Of a stretch of DNA of 64,000 nucleotides, positions 25,869-35,655 are shown one piece after another. Below the pieces are notes generated by a model that was given only the letters and a program-made list of their open reading frames with translations, ran no database searches and had not been told where the DNA came from. The translations under genes and the position numbers were made by a program. The stretch lies in contig JAPZUE010000055.1 of the NCBI GenBank assembly GCA_027533385.1, positions 90,966 through 154,965 on the forward strand, given 5' to 3'. This DNA comes from Rhizobium sp. (GTDB lineage: Bacteria > Pseudomonadota > Alphaproteobacteria > Rhizobiales > Rhizobiaceae). Each line of letters starts with the position of its first letter. The stretch's first letter is position 1.

Positions 25869-27140
25869 TCAGGCCTTCGCCAGCGTTTCCAGCCGATTAA
25901 GCAGATCCTCGCGGCTCAGATTGAACTGCGAGGCGATCCAACCCTCCTCCAGCTTTCCGAGGATCTCGCCGACTTTCGGCCCTGCCGGAATGCCGGCAGC
26001 CAGCACGTCAGCCCCCTTGACCGGCAGCACCGGCCGCACGAAACCTTCCGCCCGCCTGAGCAGCGAAAACAGCCGGGCGCTGCGGGCCATCGCCTTCTGA
26101 TCCCCCTCGGCGCGCGCCCGCGCCGCAGCAAGCTCAAGCTTCAGCATGGCAATCATCCCGTCCTTGCCGAAGCGGTAGAGATCGCGGTCGAAGGCAACAT
26201 CGGTCACCGTCTCCTGCGGCTTCGGCGCCCGGGCAAAGCGGTCGAGCGCCAAGGCCTCGGCATTCGAAAGCCGAAGCCGTTCCGACAGCGTCACCAGCCG
26301 CGCCGCATCCTTCGGCACGATCGCCGAGAGCCTCAAGAGGGGATCCGGCTCCCAGCCGAGCGCCTGCTCGGTCGCGATCAGCCCCGGGATCGCATCGATC
26401 CCCCATTTCTCCGTCTCCGGCAGGATCTCGGTGAGCACCGCCGACTGCCGCATCCACAGAAGCGCCCGTCCCGGGTCGCGCGCGGACAAAAGCTTCTTCA
26501 TTTCCGCCCAGACCCGCTCGGCCGACAGCGTCTTCAGCTGCGTCCGCGCCCGGGCGCATGCTTTCAACCCCTCGGCATCGGGCCGACCGCTGCCATAATG
26601 GGCAAAGAAGCGGAAGAAGCGCAGCACCCTCAGATAATCCTCGGCAATCCGCTGCTCGGCACTGCCGATGAAGCGCACGGTCTTGGTTTCGATATCAGGC
26701 AAGCCGCCGACCAGATCCACCACCTCGCCATCCGCCCTGGCATAAAGTGCATTGATCGTCAGATCCCGCCGATCGGCATCCTCCTGCCAGGTGGCGCCGA
26801 AGGAGACATGCGCATGCCGCCCGTTGGTTTCGACATCACGCCGCAGCGTCGTCACCTCGTAACCCTTGCCGTCAACGACCAGCGTCACCGTGCCATGCTC
26901 GATCCCGGTTGGTACGGCCTTGATGCCCTTGGCCGCCGCCCGCCCGCTCACCTCTTCCGGCAGAAGCGTCGTCGCAAGATCGATATCGCCGACCGGCAGC
27001 CCCATCAGGCTGTTGCGCACCGCGCCGCCGACCACCCGCGTTTCCGCACCGCCGCTGTTCAAGAGCGTCATCACCCGCTGAAGCGCGGGCGCCTGGAACC
27101 AGTCGCGATCGGCCAGATTGGTCATGCCCACATTGGTCAT
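25869..27140 (-). CDS. cca: CCA tRNA nucleotidyltransferase (class II)
   Basis: Adds or repairs the 3' CCA end of tRNAs. In the 423-residue protein the nucleotidyltransferase head has VVGGAVRNSLMGLPVGDIDLAT (GG...R plus the catalytic DxD) and DLTINALYARADGEVVD. The RNA/ATP-binding segment RIAEDYLRVLRFFRFFAHYG follows. The C-terminal half is longer and less conserved than in gammaproteobacteria, as is usual in alphaproteobacteria. Its ATG overlaps the stop of the NUDIX gene (ATGA at 27137), giving a coupled operon. A second in-frame Met (residue 6) is an alternative start. Confidence 0.93.
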   Translation of the reverse strand: MTNVGMTNLADRDWFQAPALQRVMTLLNSGGAETRVVGGAVRNSLMGLPVGDIDLATTLLPEEVSGRAAAKGIKAVPTGIEHGTVTLVVDGKGYEVTTLRRDVETNGRHAHVSFGATWQEDADRRDLTINALYARADGEVVDLVGGLPDIETKTVRFIGSAEQRIAEDYLRVLRFFRFFAHYGSGRPDAEGLKACARARTQLKTLSAERVWAEMKKLLSARDPGRALLWMRQSAVLTEILPETEKWGIDAIPGLIATEQALGWEPDPLLRLSAIVPKDAARLVTLSERLRLSNAEALALDRFARAPKPQETVTDVAFDRDLYRFGKDGMIAMLKLELAAARARAEGDQKAMARSARLFSLLRRAEGFVRPVLPVKGADVLAAGIPAGPKVGEILGKLEEGWIASQFNLSREDLLNRLETLAKA

Positions 27141-27769
27141 GCATAGAGCCTTTCATAAAGCGTCCGGATGATGCCGGCGGTAATGCCCCAGATATGCCGC
27201 TCGCGATAGGGCATCACGTAGAAATGCCGGACAGTGCCCTGCCACATCCGGCTGTCCTGCCGATGATTGGCGGGGTCCATCAGGAAGGACAAGGGCACCT
27301 CGAAGACGCTGTCCACCTCGTCCGGATTGAGCGTCAGCGAGAAACCGGGCTGCACCACCGCCAGCACCGGCTGGATGCGGAAACCCGTTCCCGAAAGATA
27401 TTGCGGCAGCCGCCCGACCGTTTCGACGAAGCGGCGGTCGAGACCGATCTCCTCTTCCGCCTCGCGCAGCGCCGCTTCTTCGGGCGAGGCATCCGTCGCA
27501 TCGATGCCGCCGCCGGGAAAGGCGATCTGGCCCGCATGCTTGCGCAGCTTGTCGGTGCGCTGCGTGAGAATGATCCGCGCATCCTCGCAATCGTCGATGA
27601 CGCCGATCAGAACGGCCGCATCCCTCAGCTTCAACTGCTCGATTTGCAGAATGCTGTCGCGGTTCAACACATGGTCGCCATGGTCGCGCCAGGCGTGTTC
27701 CAGCGGCGCGCCGACCTGTTCGAGCGCCCGGCGACGGAAATCATCGGCGGTAAAATTCATGCGGTTCAT
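27137..27769 (-). CDS. NUDIX hydrolase of the CoA-pyrophosphatase type
   Basis: A 210-residue NUDIX protein. The NUDIX box GGGIDATDASPEEAALREAEEEIGL is complete. It is preceded by LTQRTDKLRKHAGQIAFPGG, the UPF0035 motif that marks CoA and acyl-CoA pyrophosphatases (NudL/YeaB). It overlaps DUF1285 upstream and cca downstream by 4 bp each. The pairing with cca seems conserved in related bacteria, but the functional link is not obvious from the sequence. Confidence 0.9.
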   Translation of the reverse strand: MNRMNFTADDFRRRALEQVGAPLEHAWRDHGDHVLNRDSILQIEQLKLRDAAVLIGVIDDCEDARIILTQRTDKLRKHAGQIAFPGGGIDATDASPEEAALREAEEEIGLDRRFVETVGRLPQYLSGTGFRIQPVLAVVQPGFSLTLNPDEVDSVFEVPLSFLMDPANHRQDSRMWQGTVRHFYVMPYRERHIWGITAGIIRTLYERLYA

Positions 27770-28389
27770 CGCGACAGTCGGTCGAGTTCATCGGCGGGCA
27801 TGATCGGGAAGACCGCCCCGCCCGACCGCACGGCAAACATGACCCTGCCATCGATATCGACGATCTCCCCGCGTTCGACGAGATCATACATGACGGCGCG
27901 CGACACGAGAGCCTCAAGCCGGCCACGAACCGCAAGATAGGGCTTCAGCTCGTGGTTTTCCCCGACGATTTCGAACCTGAGCGGATGATCCGGTCCAGCC
28001 TCGACGACATCGCCGACATTGGTGCGAAACGTCAGCAGCGACTCACCGGCATTTTCCGTCACGCTCATCTCGACGGCGACGAAATGCGCGTCCTGAACCC
28101 GGATGCCGACCTTTTCCACAGGTGTGACGAGATAGGTCTTGCCGTCTTCGTCCTTGCGCAAAACGGTCGAAAACAGCCTGACAAGGGGAGCCCGGCCGAT
28201 AGGCGTGCCCATGTAGAACCAGGTACCGTCAGACCTGATTTCCATGTCGAGATCCCCGCAGAACGGCGGTTCCCAGCGTTCCACCGGCGGCAGCGAGGAC
28301 TTTCCACCCGATGTTTGCGCTGACGCGCGCGAAATCAGTGCGGCAAGCCCCGCCGCATCTGTCGTCGCCTTCAGCGTCTCACCCGTCAT
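27766..28389 (-). CDS. DUF1285 protein
   Basis: A 207-residue soluble protein with the DUF1285 pattern: PPVERWEPPFCGDLDMEIRSDGTWFYMGTPIGRAPLVRLFSTVLR in the N-terminal half and KPYLAVRGRLEALVSRAVMYDLVE in the C-terminal half. No catalytic residues are known for the family. It is the first gene of the DUF1285-NUDIX-cca operon and lies divergent to the moxR operon, with about 160 bp between the starts. Confidence 0.85.
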   Translation of the reverse strand: MTGETLKATTDAAGLAALISRASAQTSGGKSSLPPVERWEPPFCGDLDMEIRSDGTWFYMGTPIGRAPLVRLFSTVLRKDEDGKTYLVTPVEKVGIRVQDAHFVAVEMSVTENAGESLLTFRTNVGDVVEAGPDHPLRFEIVGENHELKPYLAVRGRLEALVSRAVMYDLVERGEIVDIDGRVMFAVRSGGAVFPIMPADELDRLSR

Positions 28390-28550
28390 CTTTGCGTCCC
28401 GGTTTTGTCTTTAGTTCATAACAGTCACGAGATAGTCATTCGAAACGTCCTTGTCAGCCGTCCTCTCGCCAATAAGTTAGTTTCAGTAACATGCACCCTC
28501 GCGCGTCCGTTCGATTCGCCGGACCAGGCCAACACCAATTGGAGCAGACC

Positions 28551-29564
28551 ATGGGCATGATGCCAAATCCCGATGTCGCACTGGATGAGAAGGCGATCGT
28601 TGAGCAGGCCGAAAAGGCGCTCGCCGATATCGCAACGATCCGCCAGGAAGTGGCCAAGGTGATCTTCGGCCAGGAAAAGGTCGTCGAGAACACCCTGCTC
28701 GCAATCCTCTCCGGCGGCCATGCGCTGCTCGTCGGTGTCCCGGGTCTCGCCAAGACCAAGCTCGTCACGACCCTTGGCACGGTTCTCGGCCTTGATGCCA
28801 ACCGCATCCAGTTTACCCCCGACCTTATGCCCTCGGATATTCTCGGCACCGAAGTCATGGATCAGGACGACACCGGCCGCCGCTCCTTCCGCTTCGTCAA
28901 GGGCCCCGTCTTCGCCCAGCTGCTGATGGCCGACGAGATCAACCGCGCCAGCCCGCGCACCCAGTCGGCGCTTCTGCAGTCTATGCAGGAATATCACGTC
29001 ACCATCGCCGGCCAGCCCTACCAGCTGCCGGCCCCCTTCCACGTGCTCGCGACCCAGAACCCGCTGGAGCAGGAAGGCACCTATCCGCTTCCGGAAGCCC
29101 AGCTCGACCGCTTCCTGCTGCAGGTTGACGTTCTCTATCCGGAACTCGCCGCCGAGCGGCAGATCCTTCTGGAAACCACCGGGGTCAGCGACCGCCGCGC
29201 CAGTGCCGTCATCAACAGCGAGCGGCTGATGGAAATCCAGAAGCTGATCCGCCAGATGCCGGTCTCCGACACCGTCGTCGACGCAATCCTCTCGCTCGTC
29301 CGCTCCGCACGTCCCGGCCATGGCAATGCGTCGACCGACAAGAACGTCGCCTGGGGGCCCGGCCCCCGCGCCGGCCAGGCCCTGATGCTCTGCGCCCGTG
29401 CCCGCGCACTCTACGAAGGCCGCCTTGCTCCCTCCATCGACGACGTGCATGCGCTCGCCGAACCGGTGCTCGAGCACCGCATGGCGCTGACCTTCCCGGC
29501 CCGCGCCGAGGGCATGACCGTCCGCGACGTGATCGCGGGCCTCGTTTCCGACCTGCGCAAGTAA
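28551..29564 (+). CDS. MoxR-type AAA+ ATPase
   Basis: The 337-residue MoxR ATPase has Walker A GVPGLAKTK, Walker B LLMADEINRASPRTQ, and sensor 1 LATQNPLEQEGTYPLPEAQLDRF. Such ATPases act as chaperones with VWA-domain partners, and here they precede a DUF58/BatA-like set. The start at 28551 follows TTGGAG; the frame opens 20 codons earlier without support. It is the first gene of a five-protein-type operon (MoxR, DUF58, BatA/DUF4159, amidotransferase-like), with short gaps throughout. Confidence 0.95.
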   Translation: MGMMPNPDVALDEKAIVEQAEKALADIATIRQEVAKVIFGQEKVVENTLLAILSGGHALLVGVPGLAKTKLVTTLGTVLGLDANRIQFTPDLMPSDILGTEVMDQDDTGRRSFRFVKGPVFAQLLMADEINRASPRTQSALLQSMQEYHVTIAGQPYQLPAPFHVLATQNPLEQEGTYPLPEAQLDRFLLQVDVLYPELAAERQILLETTGVSDRRASAVINSERLMEIQKLIRQMPVSDTVVDAILSLVRSARPGHGNASTDKNVAWGPGPRAGQALMLCARARALYEGRLAPSIDDVHALAEPVLEHRMALTFPARAEGMTVRDVIAGLVSDLRK

Positions 29565-29580
29565 CGGAGGCTTTAACCGC

Positions 29581-30498
29581 GTGGCATCGATCGGCCAGAT
29601 CGTCGAGCAGACACCCGGAAGCGAAGTGCTGAAGCGCGCCCGCCAGCGCGCCGTGCTCGTGCCGGACTGCATGGTCGAGGCAAAGCGCATCGCCAACACC
29701 GTGATCGCCGGCTGGCATGGCCGCCGCAAGCGCGGCATCGGCGAGAACTTCTGGCAGTTCCGCCCCTATGCCGATGGTGAGAGCTTCTCGCGCATCGACT
29801 GGCGCCGCTCGGCCCGCGACGACCACATGTATATCCGTGACCGCGAATGGGAGGCGGCCCACACCGTCTGGCTCTGGGCCGACATGTCGCCGTCGATGAT
29901 GTACAAGTCGACGCTCGCCTCAGTCTCCAAGGAAAGCCGCGCCCTCGTCCTGATGCTGGCGCTCGCCGAAATTCTCGCCCGCTCCGGCGAACGCATCGGC
30001 TGCCCCGGCATCATGGAACCGATCTCGGCCCGCAACGCTGCCGAACGGCTGGCAACGGCCATCATGCATGCCCCCATCACCGAAGGCCTGCCCGACACCC
30101 GCATGATCCGGGGATCGAGCGACATCGTCCTGATCGGCGATTTCCTCGATGATGCCGACCGGGTGATGGAGCGCATCACGCCGCTTGCCCGTCGCGGCCT
30201 GCGCGGTCATGTGGTCGAAGTCGCCGATCCCGCCGAGGAAACCTTCCCCTACACCGGCCGCACCGAGTTCACCGATCCCGAAACCGGCGAAAAGCTCACC
30301 TCCGGCCGCGCCGAGACGCTGCGCGACGACTACCAACAGGCCTATCTCGCGAGGCGTGACTCGATGTCGGATCAGCTGCGCCGCATGGGCTGGAGCTTCA
30401 CCCACAACCGCACCGATCGCCTCGCTTCCGAGGCCCTCGTCGCCGTCCACATGCACCTGTCGGGCATGCCGCCCGCCGTTAACAGGAGTGCGGGCTGA
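29581..30498 (+). CDS. DUF58 protein (VWA-like, MoxR partner)
   Basis: A 305-residue protein beginning at a GTG with a GGAGG site upstream. It has the DUF58 signature around residues 60-100 (GIGENFWQFRPYADGESFSRIDWRRSARDDHMYIRDREWE). A VWA-like strand with the metal-site pattern D.SPSM (ADMSPSMMY) follows. DUF58 proteins work with MoxR ATPases and are often needed for envelope or stress functions. Its TGA overlaps the ATG of the next gene (TGATG at 30496). Confidence 0.92.
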   Translation: MASIGQIVEQTPGSEVLKRARQRAVLVPDCMVEAKRIANTVIAGWHGRRKRGIGENFWQFRPYADGESFSRIDWRRSARDDHMYIRDREWEAAHTVWLWADMSPSMMYKSTLASVSKESRALVLMLALAEILARSGERIGCPGIMEPISARNAAERLATAIMHAPITEGLPDTRMIRGSSDIVLIGDFLDDADRVMERITPLARRGLRGHVVEVADPAEETFPYTGRTEFTDPETGEKLTSGRAETLRDDYQQAYLARRDSMSDQLRRMGWSFTHNRTDRLASEALVAVHMHLSGMPPAVNRSAG

Positions 30499-33320
30499 TG
30501 TTCGGTATCCCCCTCGCCTTCGGCGCTCCCGCCATTCTCGGTGCCCTGCTCGCCCTGCCACTGATCTGGTGGCTGCTGAAACTCACCCCGCCGCGCCCCA
30601 AGGCGGAAGTCTTTCCGCCGCTGAAGATCCTGGCCGGCGTGTTGAAGCGCGAGGAAACGCCCTCGAAAAGCCCCTGGTGGCTGACGCTTCTGCGCATGCT
30701 GATGGCCGCGATCGTCATCTTCGCGCTCGCCGACCCCGTGCTCAACCCACGCAACGCCACCCTCTCCGGCGATGGCCCGCTGCTGCTCGTCGTCGACAAC
30801 GGCTGGGCAACCGTGGGCGACTGGGACCGCCGCGTCGAGACCGCGACCGCGCTGATCGGCGATGCCGCTGACCGCAGCCTGCCCGTCTCGATCGTCTTCA
30901 CCGCAGATCCGACCCATGACGCGATCCCCGGCACGCCAGCCGTCGCGCTCGAAAAGCTTGCCGCCGCCACACCCCATCCGCAGCGCCCGGATCGTGCGCG
31001 CACCATCGAAGCGCTGCGCACCACCTTCTCGTCGGAGCGCCCCGGCACGCTCGCCTATGTCTCCGACGGCATCGCGCGCGACGCCGAAGATCCGTTCCTG
31101 TCCGATCTCGCCAGCCTCTCGCCCGCCGAATTCCGCATCGTCGAAGGCGACGGCGCAACGAGCGTCGCCATCACCGGGGCCAACAACGGCTCGGATGCGC
31201 TGACCGTCACGCTGTCGCGCCTTAACGCATCCGAAGCCCGCAGCCTTGTTGTCGATGCCCAGGACCGTCAGGGCCGTGTGATCGCCTCCGGCCAGGTCGA
31301 TTTCGCCCCCGGCACCACCGAGGCCTCTGGTGAGATCGCCGCCCCCTTCGAACTGCGCAATGATTTCGCCCGCCTGTCGATCGCGGGTGTTGCTTCCGCC
31401 GGCGCCACCCACCTGCTCGACGACGGCTTCCGTCGCCGCAAGGTGGCGCTCGTCTCCGGCGACAGCGGTGACGGTTTCCAGCCGCTGCTCTCGCCGCTCT
31501 ACTACATCGAGCGCGCCCTCGGCCCCTATGCCGATGTGGTCAAGCCAGGCCAGACGGATCTGGCCGTCGCCATCCCTGAAATCCTGGCCCAGAACCCGTC
31601 GGCGCTGGTGCTGGCCGATGTCGGCCGTCTGCCAGCCGATGTCTATGATCCGCTGCAGGCCTGGATAAACCGTGGCGGCACGCTGATCCGCTTCGCCGGC
31701 CCCCGCCTGGCTGCTGCCCCCGCCGATGATCCGCTCGTGCCGGTCATCCTGCGTCAGGGCGAACGCGCTCTCGGCGGTGCGCTCTCCTGGGCCGAGCCGC
31801 AACCGCTTGCCGATTTCCCGAGCTTTGGCCCCTTTGCCGGCATGCCGCGCCCCGAAGGCATACTCGTCAAGCGCCAGGTGCTCGCCGAACCGACACCCGA
31901 TCTCGCCGCCCGCACCTGGGCAAGCCTTGCCGATGGCACGCCGCTAGTCACGGTTGAGGAAACCGGCGCCGGCCGCATCGTGCTCTTCCATGTCAGCGCC
32001 GAGGCCACCTGGTCGGACCTGCCGATCTCCGGCACCTTCGTCGAAATGCTCCGCCGCATCGTCCAGCTGACCCGCGTTGGCGCCGCCGAGGCGGGAGGTG
32101 GCCAGGCGACCGCGCCATCGCTGCCGCCGTTCCGCCTGCTGACCGAACGCGGCGCGCTCACCGCCGAAGCCGGAGCAGCCAAGCCCCTGTCGCTTGGTCC
32201 GGATCGTCCCGAGGCCGCGACCTTCGACAACCCGCCCGGCCTTTACGGCACCGAAGACGGCTTCACGGCACTCAACCTCCTGCCGGCGGAAGCCACGCTC
32301 CGTCCTCTTCCCTCGCCGGCAGGCCTCACCGTCGCCCGCGACCCCATGGCCGGCACGGCGGCGACCCCGCTGAAGCCGAGCCTTCTGACCATCGCCTTCC
32401 TGCTTCTGGTGATCGACAGCCTGATCGTGCTCTTCATGGGCGGCGCCTTCTCCCGCCTGCCGAAGCGCGCACCGGCGGCTGCCGCATCTATCTTGGCGCT
32501 CGCTGTCGCCCTTGCCGCCGTGGCACCGCCGGGTCAGGCGCTTGCCCAGTCGCGGGATGCCAAGCCCGGCGACGAGCAGATCCTCGAACGCCTCGACAAC
32601 ACCCATCTCGCCTATGTCATCACCGGCGAGGCAGAGGTCGATCGCCTGTCGGAACAGGGCCTCACCGGCCTCACCGATTTCCTCACCTATCGCACGACGC
32701 TCGAACCGGAGCCGCCGGTGGGGGTCGACATCTCGAAGGACGAATTGTCCTTCTACCCGATCATCTTCTGGCCGATCTCTGCCTCCGCGCCGATGCCCTC
32801 GGCTGCCGCGATCAGCCGCATCGACGCCTATATGAGATCAGGCGGCACTGTGCTCTTCGACACCCGCGACCAGGGCTCGACACTGGGAAATGACGTGGGC
32901 GCCTCGCCGAACGGCGAACGCCTGCAGGCGATCCTCGCCAATATCGACATCCCGCCGCTGGAGCCCGTGCCCTCCGATCACGTGCTGACGCGTGCTTTCT
33001 ACCTGCTGCAGGGTTTCCCTGGTCGCTACAGCGGCAGCCCGCTCTGGGTCGAAGCCCGTCAGGAAGCGCTCAACAGCAACAGCGGTGTCGCCTCCTCCGG
33101 CGATGGCGTGACCCCGATCATGATCACCGGCAACGACCTGATGGGTGCCTGGGCGATCGATGCCAATGGTGCAAGCGTGTTGCCCGTCGTGCCCGCCGAC
33201 GAGATGCAGCGCGAAATGTCCTTCCGCTCCGGCGTCAACATCATGATGTATATGCTGACCGGCAACTACAAGGCAGACCAGGTCCATGTGCCTGCTTTGC
33301 TCGAAAGACTGGGGCAGTGA
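30498..33320 (+). CDS. BatA-like membrane protein with C-terminal DUF4159 domain
   Basis: A 940-residue protein. The N-terminal segment (FGAPAILGALLALPLIWWLLKLTPPRP) is the aerotolerance/BatA-type double membrane region. A long periplasmic-like middle with VWA-type features follows. Further hydrophobic helices lie near residues 630-650 and 660-685, and DUF4159 follows from about 720 (ISKDELSFYPIIFWPISASAP, MRSGGTVLFDTRDQGS). It starts at the stop of DUF58. DUF4159 domains have an amidotransferase-like fold and accompany MoxR operons. The function is not established. Confidence 0.88.
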   Translation: MFGIPLAFGAPAILGALLALPLIWWLLKLTPPRPKAEVFPPLKILAGVLKREETPSKSPWWLTLLRMLMAAIVIFALADPVLNPRNATLSGDGPLLLVVDNGWATVGDWDRRVETATALIGDAADRSLPVSIVFTADPTHDAIPGTPAVALEKLAAATPHPQRPDRARTIEALRTTFSSERPGTLAYVSDGIARDAEDPFLSDLASLSPAEFRIVEGDGATSVAITGANNGSDALTVTLSRLNASEARSLVVDAQDRQGRVIASGQVDFAPGTTEASGEIAAPFELRNDFARLSIAGVASAGATHLLDDGFRRRKVALVSGDSGDGFQPLLSPLYYIERALGPYADVVKPGQTDLAVAIPEILAQNPSALVLADVGRLPADVYDPLQAWINRGGTLIRFAGPRLAAAPADDPLVPVILRQGERALGGALSWAEPQPLADFPSFGPFAGMPRPEGILVKRQVLAEPTPDLAARTWASLADGTPLVTVEETGAGRIVLFHVSAEATWSDLPISGTFVEMLRRIVQLTRVGAAEAGGGQATAPSLPPFRLLTERGALTAEAGAAKPLSLGPDRPEAATFDNPPGLYGTEDGFTALNLLPAEATLRPLPSPAGLTVARDPMAGTAATPLKPSLLTIAFLLLVIDSLIVLFMGGAFSRLPKRAPAAAASILALAVALAAVAPPGQALAQSRDAKPGDEQILERLDNTHLAYVITGEAEVDRLSEQGLTGLTDFLTYRTTLEPEPPVGVDISKDELSFYPIIFWPISASAPMPSAAAISRIDAYMRSGGTVLFDTRDQGSTLGNDVGASPNGERLQAILANIDIPPLEPVPSDHVLTRAFYLLQGFPGRYSGSPLWVEARQEALNSNSGVASSGDGVTPIMITGNDLMGAWAIDANGASVLPVVPADEMQREMSFRSGVNIMMYMLTGNYKADQVHVPALLERLGQ

Positions 33321-33324
33321 GACC

Positions 33325-35394
33325 ATGACGCTCGAATTCGCCCCCTTCATTCCCTGGATCGCAATCGCAGCCCTTGCCGTGCTGGCGGTCGGCCTTTCCG
33401 CCCTCGGCTTTCTGCGTGGTGTGCGCGGCACGGCCATCCGTCTCGCCGCCTCGATCGCCGTTCTGGCAGCGCTGGCCAACCCGCTTCTCCTGCAGGAAGA
33501 ACGTGACCCGCTGACCACCGTTGTGCCCGTCATTGTTGACCGCAGCCAGAGCCAGCAGATCGCCGGCCGCGCCGAGCAGACGGATCAGGCACTGCAGGGC
33601 ATCCGCGACCGCCTCGGCCGTTTCCCCAACATCGAGCCGCGCATCGTTGAAGTCACCGACCCCGGCGACAGCGACGCGCCCTCCACCAAGCTCTTCGAGG
33701 CCCTTGCCGCCGCAACCACGGACGTTCCACCGGCCCGCGTCGGCGGTGCGATCTTCCTCACCGACGGTCAGGTGCATGACATACCCGGCGAAAATCAGCC
33801 CCTGCCCTTCAACGCACCGGTACATTCCCTGATCACCGGCAAGGCCGACGAATTCGACCGCCGCATCGAAATCCTCCGCGCCCCGCGCTTCGGCATCGTC
33901 GATGAGGAACAGGAACTCACCTTCCGCGTCTTCGACGACGGCGAAGCCTCCGACCAGCCGTCAGATGTTTCGGTCAAGATCAACGGCGAAGACCTCGGCA
34001 TCGTCCCGGCTGTTCCCGGCGCCGAGACGTCCTTTGCCTTCCGCGTGCCCCGTGGCGGCAACAATGTGCTGGAATTCTCCGTCGCCGCCACACCGGGCGA
34101 AGTGACCGACGTCAACAACCGCGCCATCCATCTGATCGAGGGCATCCGCCAGAACCTCCGCGTGCTGCTCGTCTCGGGCGAGCCGCATGCCGGTGAGCGC
34201 GCCTGGCGCAACCTCTTGAAATCGGACGCCTCCGTCGACCTCGTGCATTTCACCATCCTGCGCCCGCCGGAAAAGCAGGACGGCACTCCGATCAACGAGT
34301 TGTCGCTGATCGCCTTCCCGACCCGCGAGCTATTCGTCGAGAAGATCAATGATTTCGACCTGATCATCTTCGACCGCTACCAGCATCGCGGCGTGCTGCC
34401 GATCCTCTATTACGACTACATCGCCGAATATGTGAGGAATGGCGGCGCCCTGCTCATCGCAGCCGGCCCCGAACATGCCGGCCAGGACTCGATTGCACTC
34501 ACCCCGCTCTCCTCGGTCCTGCCGGCAACACCGACTGGCGATGTGCATCAGGCCGGCTTTTATCCGCGCCTCTCCGACCAGGGTAAGCGCCACCCGGTCA
34601 CCCGTGGCCTCGATGGCTCGACCGTCGAGCCGCCGCAATGGGGTCGCTGGTTCCGCAGCGTCGAAGTGGGCCGGACCGACGGCGAAACCGTCATGACCGC
34701 CGACGGCGACCGTCCGCTGCTCGTGCTGAACCGCGCCAATGAAGGCCGCGTTGCCATGCTGCTCTCCGACCAGGGCTGGCTCTGGGCGCGCGGTTTTGAA
34801 GGCGGCGGGCCGCATGTCTCGCTCTATCGCCGCATCGCCCACTGGCTGATGAAGGAGCCGGAACTCGAGGAAGAGGCGCTGAAGGCCCGCGCCACCGGCC
34901 GTACGCTCGAAGTCACGCGCCAGACCATCGGCGAGGCCCCAGGCCCCGCCACGATCACCACACCCTCGGGCGAAACCATTGCGCTGAACCTGAATGAGAT
35001 CCAGCCCGGCCTCTATCGCGGCGAGCGCCGCATGACCGAGACCGGCCTCTTCACCGTCACCAATGGCGACTTCTCGACCCTCGTCCATGTCGGCGCCGTC
35101 GACGCCCCCGAATTCCGCGCGATGATCTCGACCACGGACACGCTTGTCCCCATTAGCGAGGAAACCCGCGGCCTCACCGCCCGCCTCGACGACGGCGACG
35201 CCAGCATTCGCATCCCCGACATCCTGCCGGTCCGAGGCGAGGTCCGCGTCGCCGACGACCGCCGCATGCTGATCCGCCTGACGGACGAAACGGTGCTGAA
35301 GGGCGTCAACACAATGCCGCTGTTTGCGGGATTTGCAGGCTTGGGGATCTTGCTGCTGGCGGTATCCGCCATGTGGTGGCGCGAGGGGCGGTAA
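33325..35394 (+). CDS. membrane protein with glutamine-amidotransferase-like domain
   Basis: A 689-residue protein. Two membrane helices lie at the N-terminus (ALAVLAVGLSALGFL; IRLAASIAVLAALANPLLL) and one at the C-terminus (LFAGFAGLGILLLAVSAMW), with a large outside or cytoplasmic domain between. Parts resemble class I glutamine amidotransferase-like proteins (LRVLLVSGEPHAGERAWRNLLK, GGALLIAAGPEHAG), but I see no Cys-His-Glu triad, so it is probably inactive. The ATG at 33325 is 4 bp after the preceding stop. Last gene of the MoxR operon. Confidence 0.85.
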   Translation: MTLEFAPFIPWIAIAALAVLAVGLSALGFLRGVRGTAIRLAASIAVLAALANPLLLQEERDPLTTVVPVIVDRSQSQQIAGRAEQTDQALQGIRDRLGRFPNIEPRIVEVTDPGDSDAPSTKLFEALAAATTDVPPARVGGAIFLTDGQVHDIPGENQPLPFNAPVHSLITGKADEFDRRIEILRAPRFGIVDEEQELTFRVFDDGEASDQPSDVSVKINGEDLGIVPAVPGAETSFAFRVPRGGNNVLEFSVAATPGEVTDVNNRAIHLIEGIRQNLRVLLVSGEPHAGERAWRNLLKSDASVDLVHFTILRPPEKQDGTPINELSLIAFPTRELFVEKINDFDLIIFDRYQHRGVLPILYYDYIAEYVRNGGALLIAAGPEHAGQDSIALTPLSSVLPATPTGDVHQAGFYPRLSDQGKRHPVTRGLDGSTVEPPQWGRWFRSVEVGRTDGETVMTADGDRPLLVLNRANEGRVAMLLSDQGWLWARGFEGGGPHVSLYRRIAHWLMKEPELEEEALKARATGRTLEVTRQTIGEAPGPATITTPSGETIALNLNEIQPGLYRGERRMTETGLFTVTNGDFSTLVHVGAVDAPEFRAMISTTDTLVPISEETRGLTARLDDGDASIRIPDILPVRGEVRVADDRRMLIRLTDETVLKGVNTMPLFAGFAGLGILLLAVSAMWWREGR

Positions 35395-35449
35395 GGCTTG
35401 GCAAGCGGGCCATCTGGATTCTGCCGTGTTTTCCCGCTATGGTAGCGAC

Positions 35450-35647
35450 ATGACCAAAGCCGACCTCAAGCAGACACAGACAGGGCAATGGATGCTGCGC
35501 GATCCGCGCACAGGCCAGTATGTCGAACTGCGCGGGGCGAACTCCATGAAGGTTTCGGATCTTCCGTTGAGGAAGGGGATCGATCTGACCAAGCCGATCG
35601 CAGCTCAGGCTCTGGGTGCCGGTTCAGGCTCGCAAAAATCTAAGTAG
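35450..35647 (+). CDS. small protein upstream of a PIN toxin, possible antitoxin
   Basis: A 65-residue basic protein (DLKQTQTGQWMLRDPRTGQ; ends AGSGSQKSK) that starts about 55 bp after the MoxR operon and ends 8 bp before a PIN-domain gene. Its sequence does not match the common antitoxin folds (RHH, AbrB or Phd) in an obvious way. Position and size, ahead of a VapC-like gene and in the same direction, suggest an antitoxin. That role is inferred from context only. Confidence 0.55.
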   Translation: MTKADLKQTQTGQWMLRDPRTGQYVELRGANSMKVSDLPLRKGIDLTKPIAAQALGAGSGSQKSK

Positions 35648-35655
35648 CACCAGCT

